Source of the DNA: Desulfobacterales bacterium
GTDB lineage: Bacteria; Desulfobacterota; Desulfobacteria; Desulfobacterales; JALSRD01
Direction of reading: 5' to 3'
Assembly (NCBI GenBank): GCA_026984935.1
Contig: JALSRD010000100.1
Span: forward strand, 54,033-118,032
DNA length: 64,000 bases
Every line of letters begins with the position of its first letter. Within the stretch, counting starts at the first letter, position 1. Below are positions 17,665 through 27,153 of this stretch, piece after piece. Position numbers and translations under genes: made by a program. The notes beneath the pieces are model-generated. The model saw only the letters and a program-made list of their open reading frames with translations. It did no database searches and was not told the origin of the DNA.

Positions 17665-18007
17665 AGCGCATCTAGAGCCCGCACTGCTGCGCCCGATTGC
17701 CCGCCGCTCCGGCAAGGAGCGCCGGCCGCGGCACAGCAGGAGTGTTTCGTGGGCCGGCGTGGTGCGGCGCAGGAAGCCGCCGCATGCGGAAAGCCCGGCC
17801 GCCATTTCGACACCGCCGACGCCAGGGCTTGTTTTTTGTGGTTTGCGCATTACAGTAGAGTTATAGGTATTCCAACCCAGCCTGCTGCCGGTTTTTTCGG
17901 CAAGACGGCCTGACGATAAACAGGGCGCCTGATGGGTGTGTGGGTGGCCGTCCACGGTGCGGCTGTTGGATCCCCGAATCGGGCGTATGCGAAAAAGGAG
18001 TTTTGAA
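17665..18007. other. Intergenic gap without recognisable gene
   Basis: This 343-base stretch has no reading frame that resembles a protein and no clear hairpin terminator after the deacetylase gene. The last bases (AAAAAGGAGTTTTGAA) are the ribosome site of the ferredoxin gene that follows. Confidence 0.6.
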
Positions 18008-18205
18008 ATGGAAAGACGTGTCGTTATCGAAACGGAAGACTGCATCGGCTGCGAGAGTTGTGTCGAACTCTGCTCGGATGTTTTTGCATTCAACGAGGCC
18101 GAGGAAAAGGCTGAAGTGATCCTCCCCGCAGGCGGTCCTGAAGACTGCATTGAAGAAGCCATCGAAACCTGCCCCGCAGAGTGTATTCACTGGGAGGAGT
18201 CTTAG
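18008..18205 (+). CDS. Small [4Fe-4S] ferredoxin
   Basis: A 65-residue acidic ferredoxin with cysteines at CIGCESCVELC (residues 11-21) and the distal C-P pair in ETCPAECI. One canonical cluster can be assigned (CxxCxxC plus the distal CP). The extra cysteines may form a disulfide, as in Desulfovibrio-type ferredoxins. It is a soluble electron carrier. AAAAAGGAG precedes the ATG at a good distance. It is probably transcribed with the Cys-rich protein 193 bases downstream. Partners are not evident. Confidence 0.88.
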   Translation: MERRVVIETEDCIGCESCVELCSDVFAFNEAEEKAEVILPAGGPEDCIEEAIETCPAECIHWEES

Positions 18206-18398
18206 CGGAAACATGGACTCGGGCCTGCAACCCGCAAAGAGCAAGGCGGCCTCAGAAAAGTACAGGCTTTTGTCCCAACATGTCAGACATGCGGTTTTGA
18301 CCTTAAAGCGGGAAGCTGGATTTCCGGAGACCTGCCTGATAACTGGCGGATGGATGTTTTTTTTTGACTGACCCCATGATTGCAGAAAGGCGGCAACG

Positions 18399-18662
18399 AT
18401 GAAGGACAAGTGGGTTGAAAAGCTGGAGTGCGCCATTGTGTGTCACCGGTGCAATGGAAAGATGGAGCCGACAGATCCCAGGATACTTTCCGTCTATGAC
18501 CACCAAGCCATATGCATGACCTGCAAAAAAGAGGAAGAGCAGCGGCCGGACTACGAAAAGGTTTCCAGAAACACCATCGACCAGTGCCTGATCGACACGG
18601 AACTGCAGTATGGTGACCCCGCCGGGTACTGCTACCACCACTTCTATCCGTACACGTGCTGA
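18399..18662 (+). CDS. Small zinc-ribbon-like hypothetical protein
   Basis: An 87-residue protein with two CxxC pairs (CHRC near residue 15 and CMTC near 40), as in a small zinc ribbon, and a C-terminus rich in Tyr, His and Cys (GYCYHHFYPYTC). GAAAGGCGG precedes the ATG. I do not recognise a named family. It follows the small ferredoxin on the same strand and may be a metal-binding partner. The function is unknown. Confidence 0.55.
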   Translation: MKDKWVEKLECAIVCHRCNGKMEPTDPRILSVYDHQAICMTCKKEEEQRPDYEKVSRNTIDQCLIDTELQYGDPAGYCYHHFYPYTC

Positions 18663-18735
18663 TGCCGGCGAACCCCGACACCCAGACCGGGGCCGTACGG
18701 GGATGCGGGCAGACACTTGTGGACCACGGCCGGCG

Positions 18736-18960
18736 GCGCGCGGCGGCCTGCTGAACGACGCGGAGCTTGCCGGGGGCACCGGCTTTAGTATCGGCAGCCC
18801 GCGCCGCTATTTCGAATACCTGCGTATTTCCTACCAGAGCATCCCCTTTTGCCGCCCCGCCACGTCAATTTGACCGGCAGCGTGGTGATGAAGTCCCAAA
18901 CTGTACTGGCTGGATATCGGCCTCATGCGGCCGTTGCCGACCCCACCGACACAATCTCAG
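18736..18960 (+). pseudogene. Remnant of an AAA-ATPase/DUF4143 protein
   Basis: Conceptual translation reads LLNDAELAGGTG, then RRYFEYLRISYQ in one frame. It continues as NLTGSVVMKS one frame off (from about 18855), and returns to the first frame at 18892 as SPKLYWLDIGLMR. These segments appear in the order seen in the C-terminal DUF4143 region of predicted ATPases related to toxin-antitoxin-like and defence loci. There are two frame changes plus in-frame stops, and neither the ATPase domain nor the C-terminus is present. It is a decayed fragment. The remaining sequence up to 19069 shows nothing else. Confidence 0.6.
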
Positions 18961-19069
18961 CAGCGCGATCGTTTTTGCGAACTGAAAACCGGTAAAGAAA
19001 AACGCAGATGGACCGATATCATAAACGGTTCGAAACCTGATGCAACAACAACATTATTAGGACCGGCTA

Positions 19070-19438
19070 TTGGGAAAGTGGGAAATCGTGCCAGAAGAGA
19101 CATTGCATTTTGACGACATGAAGAAGATCATCATCCGGCGTATCACGAGGAACTATATCCGTCACCATCTGGACACACTCTGCCTTGCTTTTGGCCAGCA
19201 ACCCGAGCAGCTGGACGAACGCATCTGGCTGACGGCCGAGTACCAGAAATGGGCCAGGAACGAGCGGCTCTCCGAAGACGAGCTTGAGCGGCTGATGAAC
19301 TTGGCCCCCGTTAGCGGGCTTCTGGATTGTCTTGAAGCGCAAGCCATGCTTAACTCTGCGAATCTTCCAGAAGCGCCGCCGCCACCCCCTCCCAAAAAGA
19401 ACAAGGCCCTCATCATCGCATTCCCGCAACGAGGTTAA
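19070..19438 (+). CDS. Hypothetical protein with Pro-rich tail
   Basis: An open frame of 122 codons beginning at TTG (AGGACC upstream); GTG at 19088 and ATG at 19118 are alternative starts. The product is mainly helical and charged (ITRNYIRHHLDTLCLAFGQQ, DELERLMNLA). It ends in a run of eight prolines broken once, then KKNKALIIAFPQRG. No signal peptide or membrane segment is seen. I recognise no family. It lies among decayed genes, so it may itself be a fragment. Confidence 0.4.
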   Translation: MGKWEIVPEETLHFDDMKKIIIRRITRNYIRHHLDTLCLAFGQQPEQLDERIWLTAEYQKWARNERLSEDELERLMNLAPVSGLLDCLEAQAMLNSANLPEAPPPPPPKKNKALIIAFPQRG

Positions 19439-19726
19439 AATCCACCCATCGTTTCCAAGTTGACCGAGGCCGTTTTTATTTACATGTTATTTTAGTGTAA
19501 AAACATGTTGGAGGATGCGCTGCAACAGCGCCGACAGCTACAAAAGCGCGGATTGTTGAAGATGCCTCCGACAGAATCAGGCTCGGGTTTGGGCCCAGTA
19601 AGCCGGAAAATGACGCAAGTTAGCCGGATATTACGGTACGTGTATAATAAAATCAGCTGTATATCCAATAAAGTTGTGCTTTTCGAAGGCAAAAAAGCGT
19701 AAACACACCCTGTGGCAAATAAATGC

Positions 19727-19758
19727 TTGACATGCACAGCCTGTACACAGGCTATATG
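19727..19758 (+). promoter_or_regulatory. Candidate promoter with MerR-type spacing and spacer palindrome
   Basis: TTGACA (19727-19732) and TATATG (19753-19758) are separated by 20 bases. The last 14 bases of the spacer form the palindrome GCCTGT-AC-ACAGGC (19739-19752). Long 19-20-base spacers filled by a palindrome are the hallmark of MerR-regulated promoters. No merR-like gene is in the window. Confidence 0.4.
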
Positions 19759-19768
19759 TGTAAGCATC

Positions 19769-19990
19769 ATGTACTTGCGCACTGTCAAGCGGAAGAACCG
19801 GGACGGATCCACCGTCGCCTCCTACCAGCCGGCCGATGGCCTGGGGCTGCCGCGGGAGGTGGCCGCCGGCCTGGGGAAAACGGTTGGTCTGCAGAAGCAT
19901 GCAGCCGTTCAACCCAGGGGCATTTTCCGTACTTTCGGCGGGGCCTGTGCGGACCAGGACCGGGACGAAGCGTACATGCTGTTCATGTTT
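19769..19990 (+). pseudogene. Transposase-like N-terminal fragment (IS1634/IS4-type)
   Basis: The frame from ATG 19769 begins MYLRTVKRKNRDGSTVASYQ. This resembles the first residues of IS1634-type transposases (MxLRxVxRKxKDGxxVxYxQ). The similarity then ends and the frame closes after about 70 codons without DDE catalytic motifs. No terminal inverted repeats were found. It is most likely the stump of a deleted insertion sequence; chance similarity over 20 residues is possible. The flanking 19439-19726 and 19991-20037 hold no other gene. Confidence 0.35.
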
Positions 19991-20037
19991 TGACGTATAA
20001 TTTCCTGGCAGCCGCTTTCGTCAAGGGCCCGACGCCT

Positions 20038-21408
20038 CTATGCCTCCCCGTACGTCTTGAGTTTGCGGCGCAGGGTATTCAGACCGATGCCCAGCAGGCG
20101 GGCCGTTTGGGTCTTGTTGCGTGCTGACTGCCGGTATACGTTGAGAACATGCTTTTTTTCGACCTCGGCCAGGGGTGCAATCTCGTCGGAGCCGATCCTG
20201 CTGCGGCAGAAGGTGACGGCCGCCTGCCGGCGGAGCTGCGCGGGTAGAAATTCGGCCGTCAGGGGCCGTCCGTCGGCCAGGTTGACGGCTGACTGGATGA
20301 CCGCGCGCAGCTCACGCACGTTGCCCGGAAAAGGATACTCCATCAGCAGGCACATGGCCTCTTCATCCACCGCACGTTGCGGCGGCGCGACCCCGTACTG
20401 GGCCAGAAAGTGATCCACCAAAAGCGGTATGTCCTCGGTGCGTTCGCGCAGCGGCGGCAGGTGCAGCCAGCTGCCCCGGATGCGGTAGAAAAGGTCCTTG
20501 CGAAAGGTGCCGGCGGCCATCATGCTTTCCAGATCTTCGTTGGTGGCGGCAACCAGGCGCACGTCCACGCGCTGGGTCCGGCTGGCGCCCAGGCGGGTGT
20601 ACTCCCCGTCCTGGAGCACCCGCAGCAGCTTGCCCTGCAATTCCAGCGGCAGGTTGCCGATTTCATCCAGAAACAGGCTGCCGCCGTGGGTGTGCTTCAG
20701 GTAGCCGGCACGCTCTTTTTCCGCCCCCGTGAAAGCCCCGCGGGTGTGGCCGAAGAACTCGGCTTCGAACAGGGAGACGGACAGTGACGCCATATTCACC
20801 GGGGTGAACGGTCCGGCCGAACGGGGGCTGGCGCGGTGAATGGCGCGCGCCAGCAGCTCCTTGCCGGATCCGCTCTCGCCGGTGATCAGCACCGGTACGT
20901 CACTGGCGGCGTGCAGTTCGGCTTCCTTCAGCACGCGCAGCAGACCCGGTGCGCGCGTGACGATGTCTTTAAAGGCGGTCGGATGCTTCAACGCCGGCGC
21001 GCTGCGGCCTTTGCCGATATCCAGGATATCCAGCAGGCGTTTGCGCTCCAGGGTGCGCTTCAGCGCCAGCACGAGGTCCTCCTGGCTCACCGGCTTGACC
21101 AGGTAATCGTAAGCCCCCTTCCGCAGGCAGGCAACGGCCGTGCGGGCGTCGTTGACCGCGGTCAGCATGATGCACTCGGTCTCGGGGCTGGCGGTTTTGA
21201 TCCGCTCCAGCAACTCGAAACCGTCCATACCCGGCATATGGACGTCGATCAGCGCCACATCGAAGACGGCTTTGGCTTTAAAAAGCGCCGCGGCCCTGGC
21301 CGGATCATCTTCCAGGTGCAGGTTGGAAAACCCTGCTCGCATCAGTTTGCCGCGTGTCAGCGCCAGATAGTCGCGGTCATCATCGACCACCAGAATCGGT
21401 GTATTCAT
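20038..21408 (-). CDS. Sigma54-dependent response regulator (NtrC family)
   Basis: The 456-residue protein has the NtrC layout. A receiver domain (2-120) carries the phospho-acceptor Asp in [12 protein letters not shown] and Lys in LVKPV. A sigma54 AAA+ domain (about 150-380) carries Walker A GESGSGKE, the GAFTGA loop and FPGNVREL. A Fis-type helix-turn-helix closes the protein ([20 protein letters not shown]). The ATG at 21408 has GGCGGAGAAA upstream. It is divergent from the metF-hdrA-mvhD operon, and two identical palindromes lie in the shared upstream region, so it may regulate itself and that operon. No cognate kinase is adjacent; the nearest are the PAS kinases near 31-34 kb. Confidence 0.92.
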   Translation of the reverse strand: MNTPILVVDDDRDYLALTRGKLMRAGFSNLHLEDDPARAAALFKAKAVFDVALIDVHMPGMDGFELLERIKTASPETECIMLTAVNDARTAVACLRKGAYDYLVKPVSQEDLVLALKRTLERKRLLDILDIGKGRSAPALKHPTAFKDIVTRAPGLLRVLKEAELHAASDVPVLITGESGSGKELLARAIHRASPRSAGPFTPVNMASLSVSLFEAEFFGHTRGAFTGAEKERAGYLKHTHGGSLFLDEIGNLPLELQGKLLRVLQDGEYTRLGASRTQRVDVRLVAATNEDLESMMAAGTFRKDLFYRIRGSWLHLPPLRERTEDIPLLVDHFLAQYGVAPPQRAVDEEAMCLLMEYPFPGNVRELRAVIQSAVNLADGRPLTAEFLPAQLRRQAAVTFCRSRIGSDEIAPLAEVEKKHVLNVYRQSARNKTQTARLLGIGLNTLRRKLKTYGEA

Positions 21409-21479
21409 TTTCTCCGCCTGGGTGCAGTTTGTGAAAAACCATCGGTGCGTCATGCATTTGAACCTGCCAATCTGGACCA

Positions 21480-21492
21480 TGCCATAATGGCA
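21480..21492. promoter_or_regulatory. Palindromic repeat TGCCATAATGGCA, copy 1
   Basis: A perfect 13-base palindrome around a central A, 72 bases upstream of the sigma54 regulator start. An identical copy lies 59 bases further out. Paired upstream sites of this kind are what NtrC-family activators bind, so an autoregulatory or operon-activating site is likely. Confidence 0.5.
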
Positions 21493-21538
21493 CGCTTTTT
21501 TCAAGCCTTTGATCTCGCGGATCATTTTTGCCAAACCA

Positions 21539-21551
21539 TGCCATAATGGCA
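21539..21551. promoter_or_regulatory. Palindromic repeat TGCCATAATGGCA, copy 2
   Basis: Identical to the first copy and extended here to a 15-base palindrome (ATGCCAT-A-ATGGCAT). It sits about 255 bases upstream of metF. The 59-base repeat period is between five and six helical turns. Confidence 0.5.
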
Positions 21552-21612
21552 TACTCAGACGGCCGCTGTACCTGCCAAAAATGTCCGTGCCTCCACGGCT
21601 ATGTCCGATAAC

Positions 21613-21630
21613 ATACTGAAGTAACAGTAT
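21613..21630. promoter_or_regulatory. Inverted repeat ATACTG-N6-CAGTAT upstream of metF
   Basis: Perfect six-base arms with a six-base spacer, 176 bases before the metF start. It has the size of a dimeric repressor operator. No -35/-10 pair could be assigned with confidence. Confidence 0.35.
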
Positions 21631-21805
21631 TTAAAGTTTTAGCAGCCAACCGGCACAAAGATTGCTGAAGTGTGGGCAGAGCTTCACCTGACGGTTTTGG
21701 ATTTCAGCGTCTTCCGGATATTCTGAAAACACTTGGCCGGTCCGCCGACCAGCCGGTGCATTTGAGGTTAAGGCCTTTAAAACCGGATAAACAAAAGGAG
21801 CATGC

Positions 21806-22675
21806 ATGAGCTTACAGCGCAAATTCGAAGCCGGGGAATTTGCCATCCTTGCGGAAATCGAACCGCCCAAAGGCGCGGATGTTTCCCTGATGGTGGCCAA
21901 CGCCCGGCGCGTCAAGGGGGAGGTTGATGCCTTTGTGGTGCCGGAGATGAGCAACGCCGTCATGCGTATGAGCTCGCTGGGCGGCGCCATGATCCTGCAG
22001 CAGGAAGGCCTGGAGACGGTTTTCCAGGTTTGCTGCCGCGATCGCAACCGGCTGGCACTGCAGGCGGATCTGCTGGCGGCCGCCGCGGGCGGCATCCCGA
22101 ATGTGATGGCCGTAGTGGGCGAAGACCCCAGTTTCGGTGACCATCACCAGGCCCGCGCGGTCAACGACATCGGCCTGATCGAATTGCTGAATGTCATTCA
22201 AAGCCTCAAGCAGGGACGTGACATGGCCGGCATCGAACTGGCCGGTGCGCCGCAGTTCCTGGTGGGCACGACGGCCGCTGCCGGCGCGCCGGGCAAGTCC
22301 GCCGAACTGGAGGCCGAGGAGATGATGAAACGCGCCGCCGCCGGTGCGCGCTTCTTCATCACCCCGCCGCTGTTCGACACCAGTTTGCTCAAACCCTTCC
22401 TCAAACGCATCGACACGCAGAAAATCACCGTCATCCCCACGGTGCTGCTGCTCAAATCGCTGGGCATGGCGCGCTACATTGCCCGCAACATGGACCATGT
22501 CCACATCCCGGACACACTCATCAAACGGATCCAGCGGTCACCCGATAAGGCCCGCGAGTGCATCAAAATCGCGGCCCAGCTGGTCTCGGACTTGAAAACG
22601 GAAGGTTACCACGGGGTGCTTCTGTCGACCATCGGATGGGAACACCGCCTCCCGGAAATCATTGAAGGCATATAG
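21806..22675 (+). CDS. metF: Methylenetetrahydrofolate reductase family protein (MetF paralogue 1)
   Basis: A 289-residue TIM-barrel protein of the MetF family: the acidic residue in LAEIEPPKG near 16, then [21 protein letters not shown] and [14 protein letters not shown], where other members read CLSGD. MetF reduces methylene- to methyl-tetrahydrofolate in the Wood-Ljungdahl pathway. It differs from the second MetF further on, for example VGEDP in place of LSGDH, so the two probably have different partners or substrates. AAAGGAG precedes the ATG. The gap to hdrA is 11 bases, so the two are co-transcribed. Confidence 0.85.
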   Translation: MSLQRKFEAGEFAILAEIEPPKGADVSLMVANARRVKGEVDAFVVPEMSNAVMRMSSLGGAMILQQEGLETVFQVCCRDRNRLALQADLLAAAAGGIPNVMAVVGEDPSFGDHHQARAVNDIGLIELLNVIQSLKQGRDMAGIELAGAPQFLVGTTAAAGAPGKSAELEAEEMMKRAAAGARFFITPPLFDTSLLKPFLKRIDTQKITVIPTVLLLKSLGMARYIARNMDHVHIPDTLIKRIQRSPDKARECIKIAAQLVSDLKTEGYHGVLLSTIGWEHRLPEIIEGI

Positions 22676-22686
22676 GGGAAGGAAAC

Positions 22687-25600
22687 ATGGACGTAAATAA
22701 AGATGCGGGGAAAACCCCGGCAAACCATTCGTCGGAAGCAGTCGGCGCGGTTATGGTCGTCGGTGGCGGGATCGCCGGCATGCAGTCCGCCCTGGACCTG
22801 GCCAATTCCGGCTACTACGTTTACATGCTCGAGAAATCGTCGGCCATCGGCGGCATGATGTCCCAACTGGACAAGACCTTTCCGACCAACGACTGTGCCA
22901 TGTGAGTGATCTCACCTAAACTGGTCGAGGTCGGCCGGCATCTGAACATCGAGCTTCTCACCAATACGGAACTGATCGATCTGACCGGTGCTCCCGGGAA
23001 TTTCACTGCCACCGTCAGCCAGCATCCGCGCTATGTGGATCTGTCCAAATGCACCAGCTGCGGTGAGTGCACCAAGGTGTGCCCCATCGAGGTGCCCAAC
23101 GAATACGACAAGGGCCTGAACCTGCGCAAAGCGATCTTTAAGCAGTATGCCCAGGCCATTCCGGGTGCTTTCGCCATCAGCAAACGCGGCACCGCCCCCT
23201 GCAAGGCCACCTGCCCGGCGCACGTCAGCATCCAGGGCTACATCGCCCTGATCAACCAGGGCAAGTACCGTGAAGCTTTGGCGTTATTCAAAGAAGCACA
23301 TCCGTTTCCCGGTGTCTGCGGCCGGGTCTGCCATCATCCCTGCGAAGAGATCTGCACACGCAGCGACGTGGACCAGCCCATGGCCATCCAGTACCTGCAC
23401 CGTTTCATCGCCGACCGGGACTTTGAGGAAGACACGCCGTATGTGCCCGAAGTGACGGATAAACGCGACGAAAAGGTGGCCATCGTGGGCTCCGGCCCAT
23501 CCGGTCTGGCGGCCGCCTACTACCTGGCGCTTAAGGGCTATCAGGTGACAATCTTTGAAAAACTGCCCGTGGCCGGCGGCATGATGGCCGTGGGCATCCC
23601 GGAATACCGGTTGCCGCGCAATATTCTCAACGCCGAGATCGACATGATCCGGAAAATGGGCGTGACCATCAAAACCGGTGTCACCTTCGGTGAAGACATC
23701 ACCCTGGAAAGCCTGCAAGCCGAGGGTTTCAAAGCCCTTTACCTGGCCATCGGCCTGCACGGCGGACGCTGGCTGGGCATCGAGAACGAGGATGTCGAGG
23801 GTGTCCTGCAGGGGGTGGACTTTCTGCGCGACTGCGCCATGGGTAAAGACGTATCCATCGGCGAGGATGTGCTGGTCATCGGCGGCGGCAACGTGGCCGT
23901 GGACGTGGCTCTGACGGCCAAACGCAAGGGTGCCAAAAACGTCACCATGATCTGTCTGGAAAAACGCGACGAAATGCCGGCCTGGGAGTACGAGATCCGC
24001 GAAGCGCTGGAAAGTGACATCCGCATCGTCAACAGTTTCGGCCCCAAGGCTTTTTTCATCGACAAAAGCAACCGCGTCTCGGGCATCGAGTTCAAGACCT
24101 GCACCGCTGTTTTCGATGAAAACGGCCGCTTCAACCCCAGCTACGACGACAATGCCTGCCAGCCCTTCTTCGGCGACACGATCATCATCTCCATCGGGCA
24201 GAGCGCGCTGCTGGATCCCATCAAAAGCCAGGGCATCAAAACCACACCGCCGGGCGGTCTGGCCGCCGATCCGGTTACACTGCAGACCCCAATTGACTGG
24301 GTGTTTGCCGGCGGCGACGCCTTTTACGGCCCCAAATCGGTGGTCGAAGCCGTGGCCTGCGGCAAAGAGGCCGCCGAGAGCATGCACCGTTTCATCAATG
24401 GCCTGGATCTGAAAGCCGGCCGCGACAGGGAATGGGCCTTTGAAAAACCGGACACCAGTACCGCTGCACGCCAAGAGCGCGTGCCGGTGCGCTGCCTGGA
24501 CCCGGCCGCGCGGGAGTGCAACTTTCTGGAAGTTTCCTTCGGCTACAGTGAGGAGGAGGCCCGCCGCGAGGCCCGGCGCTGCCTGGAATGCGGCATCTGC
24601 TCCGAGTGCTACCAGTGCGTCAAGGCCTGCCTGGCCGGCGCCGTCAACCACGACGACCGGGAAGTCACCCGAAAAGTGCCGGTGGGCGCCGTGGTGCTGT
24701 GCCCGGGCAGCGAGACCTTCGATCCGCTGGCTCTGAATGAATTCTACCATTACGGCAGCAATCCCAATGTGATGACCAGCGCCGAGTTCGAACGCATCCT
24801 GAGCGCCTCGGGGCCCACGTTGGGTCATCTGGTCAAATTGTCCGATGAGAGCGAACCCAAAAAGATCGCCTGGCTGCAGTGCGTCGGTTCGCGGGACACC
24901 AACAAGTGCGCCAACAGCTACTGTTCGTCGGTCTGCTGCATGTACGCCATCAAGGAAGCCATGATCGCCAAGGAGCACGCCGCCGATGACCTGGACTGCG
25001 TGGTCTTCAACATGGACATCCGCACCTTCGGCAAAGACTACGAAAAATACTACCTGCGGGCGCAGGAAAAAGCCGGCGTACGCTTTGTCAAATCCCGCAT
25101 TCACACCATCGATGAGATCGGGGAAACCGACCAGCTGCGCATCCGCTACGCGGATGAATCCGGCCAACCCTGCGTGGAAGATTTCGACATGGTCGTGCTT
25201 TCCGTAGGTCTCCAGATCCCGCCGTCGACGGTGGAGCTGGCCGCCAAACTGGGGGTGGCGCTGGATAAGGACAACTTCGTGGTCTCCGACCCTTTCCTGC
25301 CGGTGGCCACTTCACGCCCCGGAGTATACGCCTGCGGTGTTTTCCAGGGCCCCAAGGACATTCCCGGTTCGGTGATTGAGGCCAGTGCAGCGGCCTTGTC
25401 GGCCGGCAGTGTCGTTGCCGAGGCCCGCAATACCCTGACCAAGAGCGTCGAAATTCCCGACGAGAAGGAAGTCGCCGGCCAGACGCCGCGCGTGGGTGTT
25501 TTCGTGTGCAACTGCGGCATCAACATTTCCGGTGTGGTGGACGTGCCGGCGGTGGAGGAGTACGCTGCTTCCCTGCCCAACGTGGTATATGCCGGCAACA

Positions 25601-27153
25601 ACCTGTTCACCTGCTCCCAGGACACCCAGGACAAGATCAAGGAAGTCATCGCCGAAGAAAACCTGAACCGCGTGGTGGTGGCGGCCTGCACCCCCAAGAC
25701 CCACGAGCCCATTTTCATGGATACCCTGGAGGCCTGCGGCCTGAACAAGTACCTGTTCGAGATGGCCAACATCCGCAACCAGGATTCCTGGGTGCACCCC
25801 GATGACCCCGCCAAGGCCACCGAAAAGGCCAAACAGCTGGTGCGCATGGCGGTGGCCCGGGCCACCACGCTGAATCCGCTGCACGAAAAGAAAATCCCCG
25901 TGATTCAGCGCGCCTTGGTGGTGGGCGGCGGAGTGGCCGGCATGAATGCCTCCCTGGGCCTGGCGGACCAGGGCTATGAGGTCGTACTGATCGAAAAGGA
26001 AGAAAAACTGGGCGGCATGGCCAATCGCCTGACCGCCACCATCGAGGGCGCCGACATTCAGACCTACCTCCAGGAGTTGGTGGCACGCACCACTGCGCAC
26101 CCCAAAATCCAGGTGCTGACCCGCTCGCTGGTGGTGAACTTTACCGGTTTCAAGGGAAACTTCACCACCGAAGTGCTGGTGGGGCCCGGCATGTACGAAC
26201 GTAAGATCGACCACGGCGTAACGATCATCGCCACGGGCGCCAATGAATACCGGCCCGATGAATACCTTTACGGCCAAAACGAACACGTGGTTACCCAGCT
26301 GGAGCTGACCTCCAAGCTGGAGGAATCCGGTGCCGACGGCCTCAACCAGGTGGTCATGATCCAGTGCGTGGGCTCGCGCAACGCGGACAACCCCAACTGC
26401 TCCCGCATCTGCTGCCAGAGCGCCGTCAAAAACGCGCTGCACATCAAGCGCGAAAACCCCGCCGCCGATGTCTACATCCTCTACCGCGATATGCGCATGT
26501 ACGGCCAGCTGGAGGATTACTACACCGAAGCCCGGCGCCTGGGCGTCATCTTCTCGCGATACACACCCGAAGAGCCGCCGCAAGTCGAAGCCGCCCAAAA
26601 GGGTGTCAAGGTAACCTTCAGGGACCACATTCTGGGCCGCTACCTGGAGGTAAGCGCCGATCTGCTGGCGCTGTCCGCCGGCATGCGGGCAGCCGACACC
26701 GACGAATTCGCCTCCATCATGAAGCTGGCGCGCAATGCGGAAAACCACTTCCTGGAGGCACATGTCAAGCTGCGGCCCGTGGACATGATGACCGAGGGGG
26801 TTTTTGTATGCGGTACGGCCCACAGTCCGCAGCTCATCAGCGAGACCACGGCCCAGGCGCTGGCGGCGGCCTCGCGGGCGACCACCTTTCTGGGTCAGCC
26901 TTTTCTGACGCTGTCGGCGGTTACCGCGCATGTGGAGGCCGAGCGCTGCGCCGCCTGCCTGGTCTGCGTGCGCTCGTGCCCCTACGATGTGCCCCGCATC
27001 AACGAAGACGGCGTCAGCTATATCGACGAGGCCCTGTGTCACGGCTGCGGCGTCTGCGCCGCTGAATGTCCGGCCAAGGCCATTGAACTCAACTGGTATG
27101 AAGACGATCAAATTCTCTGCAAGCTCGATGCCCTGCTGGAGGGAGTGCTATGA
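22687..27153 (+). CDS. hdrA: Selenocysteine-containing HdrA fused to an NfnB/GltD module and a second HdrA module
   Basis: The reading frame crosses one UGA at 22903-22905 (codon 73), giving 1,488 residues. Before it lies a dinucleotide fold ([20 protein letters not shown]). The UGA falls in [18 protein letters not shown], where HdrA normally has Cys, so UGA is read as selenocysteine. Next come a [4Fe-4S] motif (C122-C132) and a GltD/NfnB-like NAD(P)H-flavin module (about 165-600: [47 protein letters not shown]). The first HdrA core then resumes (about 630-930), followed by a second HdrA-like module (about 936-1400, [20 protein letters not shown]) without the Cys/Sec motif. Two [4Fe-4S] motifs end the protein (about 1420-1465). 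HdrA is the flavin subunit that bifurcates electrons in heterodisulfide-reductase complexes. Here the built-in module suggests NAD(P)H as donor, which is inference. Start ATG follows GGGGAAGGAAAC. Confidence 0.9.
22921..22938 (+). promoter_or_regulatory. Candidate bacterial SECIS hairpin in hdrA
   Basis: Starting 15 bases after the UGA codon, CTGGTCG pairs with CGGCCGG (seven pairs, including G-U) across the loop AGGT. The loop sequence and the distance of about 22 bases from UGA resemble the SelB-binding hairpin of E. coli fdhF, whose loop contains AGGUCU. This supports recoding rather than termination. Assignment was by eye. Confidence 0.55.

Noticed and set aside
17536..18436. Minus-strand frames overlapping the ferredoxin gene
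   Set aside because: They lie opposite clear coding sequence and resemble no protein.
21487..21502. Sigma54 promoter TGGCACG near the palindromes
   Set aside because: The -24 part matches, but the essential GC of the -12 element is absent (TTTC in place of TTGC).
22903..22905. UGA in hdrA as a true stop or pseudogene mutation
   Set aside because: The family motif runs straight through it, the position is a conserved Cys site, a hairpin follows, and the next gene has the same feature at its own conserved Cys.
23284..27111. Long minus-strand frames opposite hdrA
   Set aside because: Shadows of the strong coding strand; no recognisable motif and no ribosome sites.
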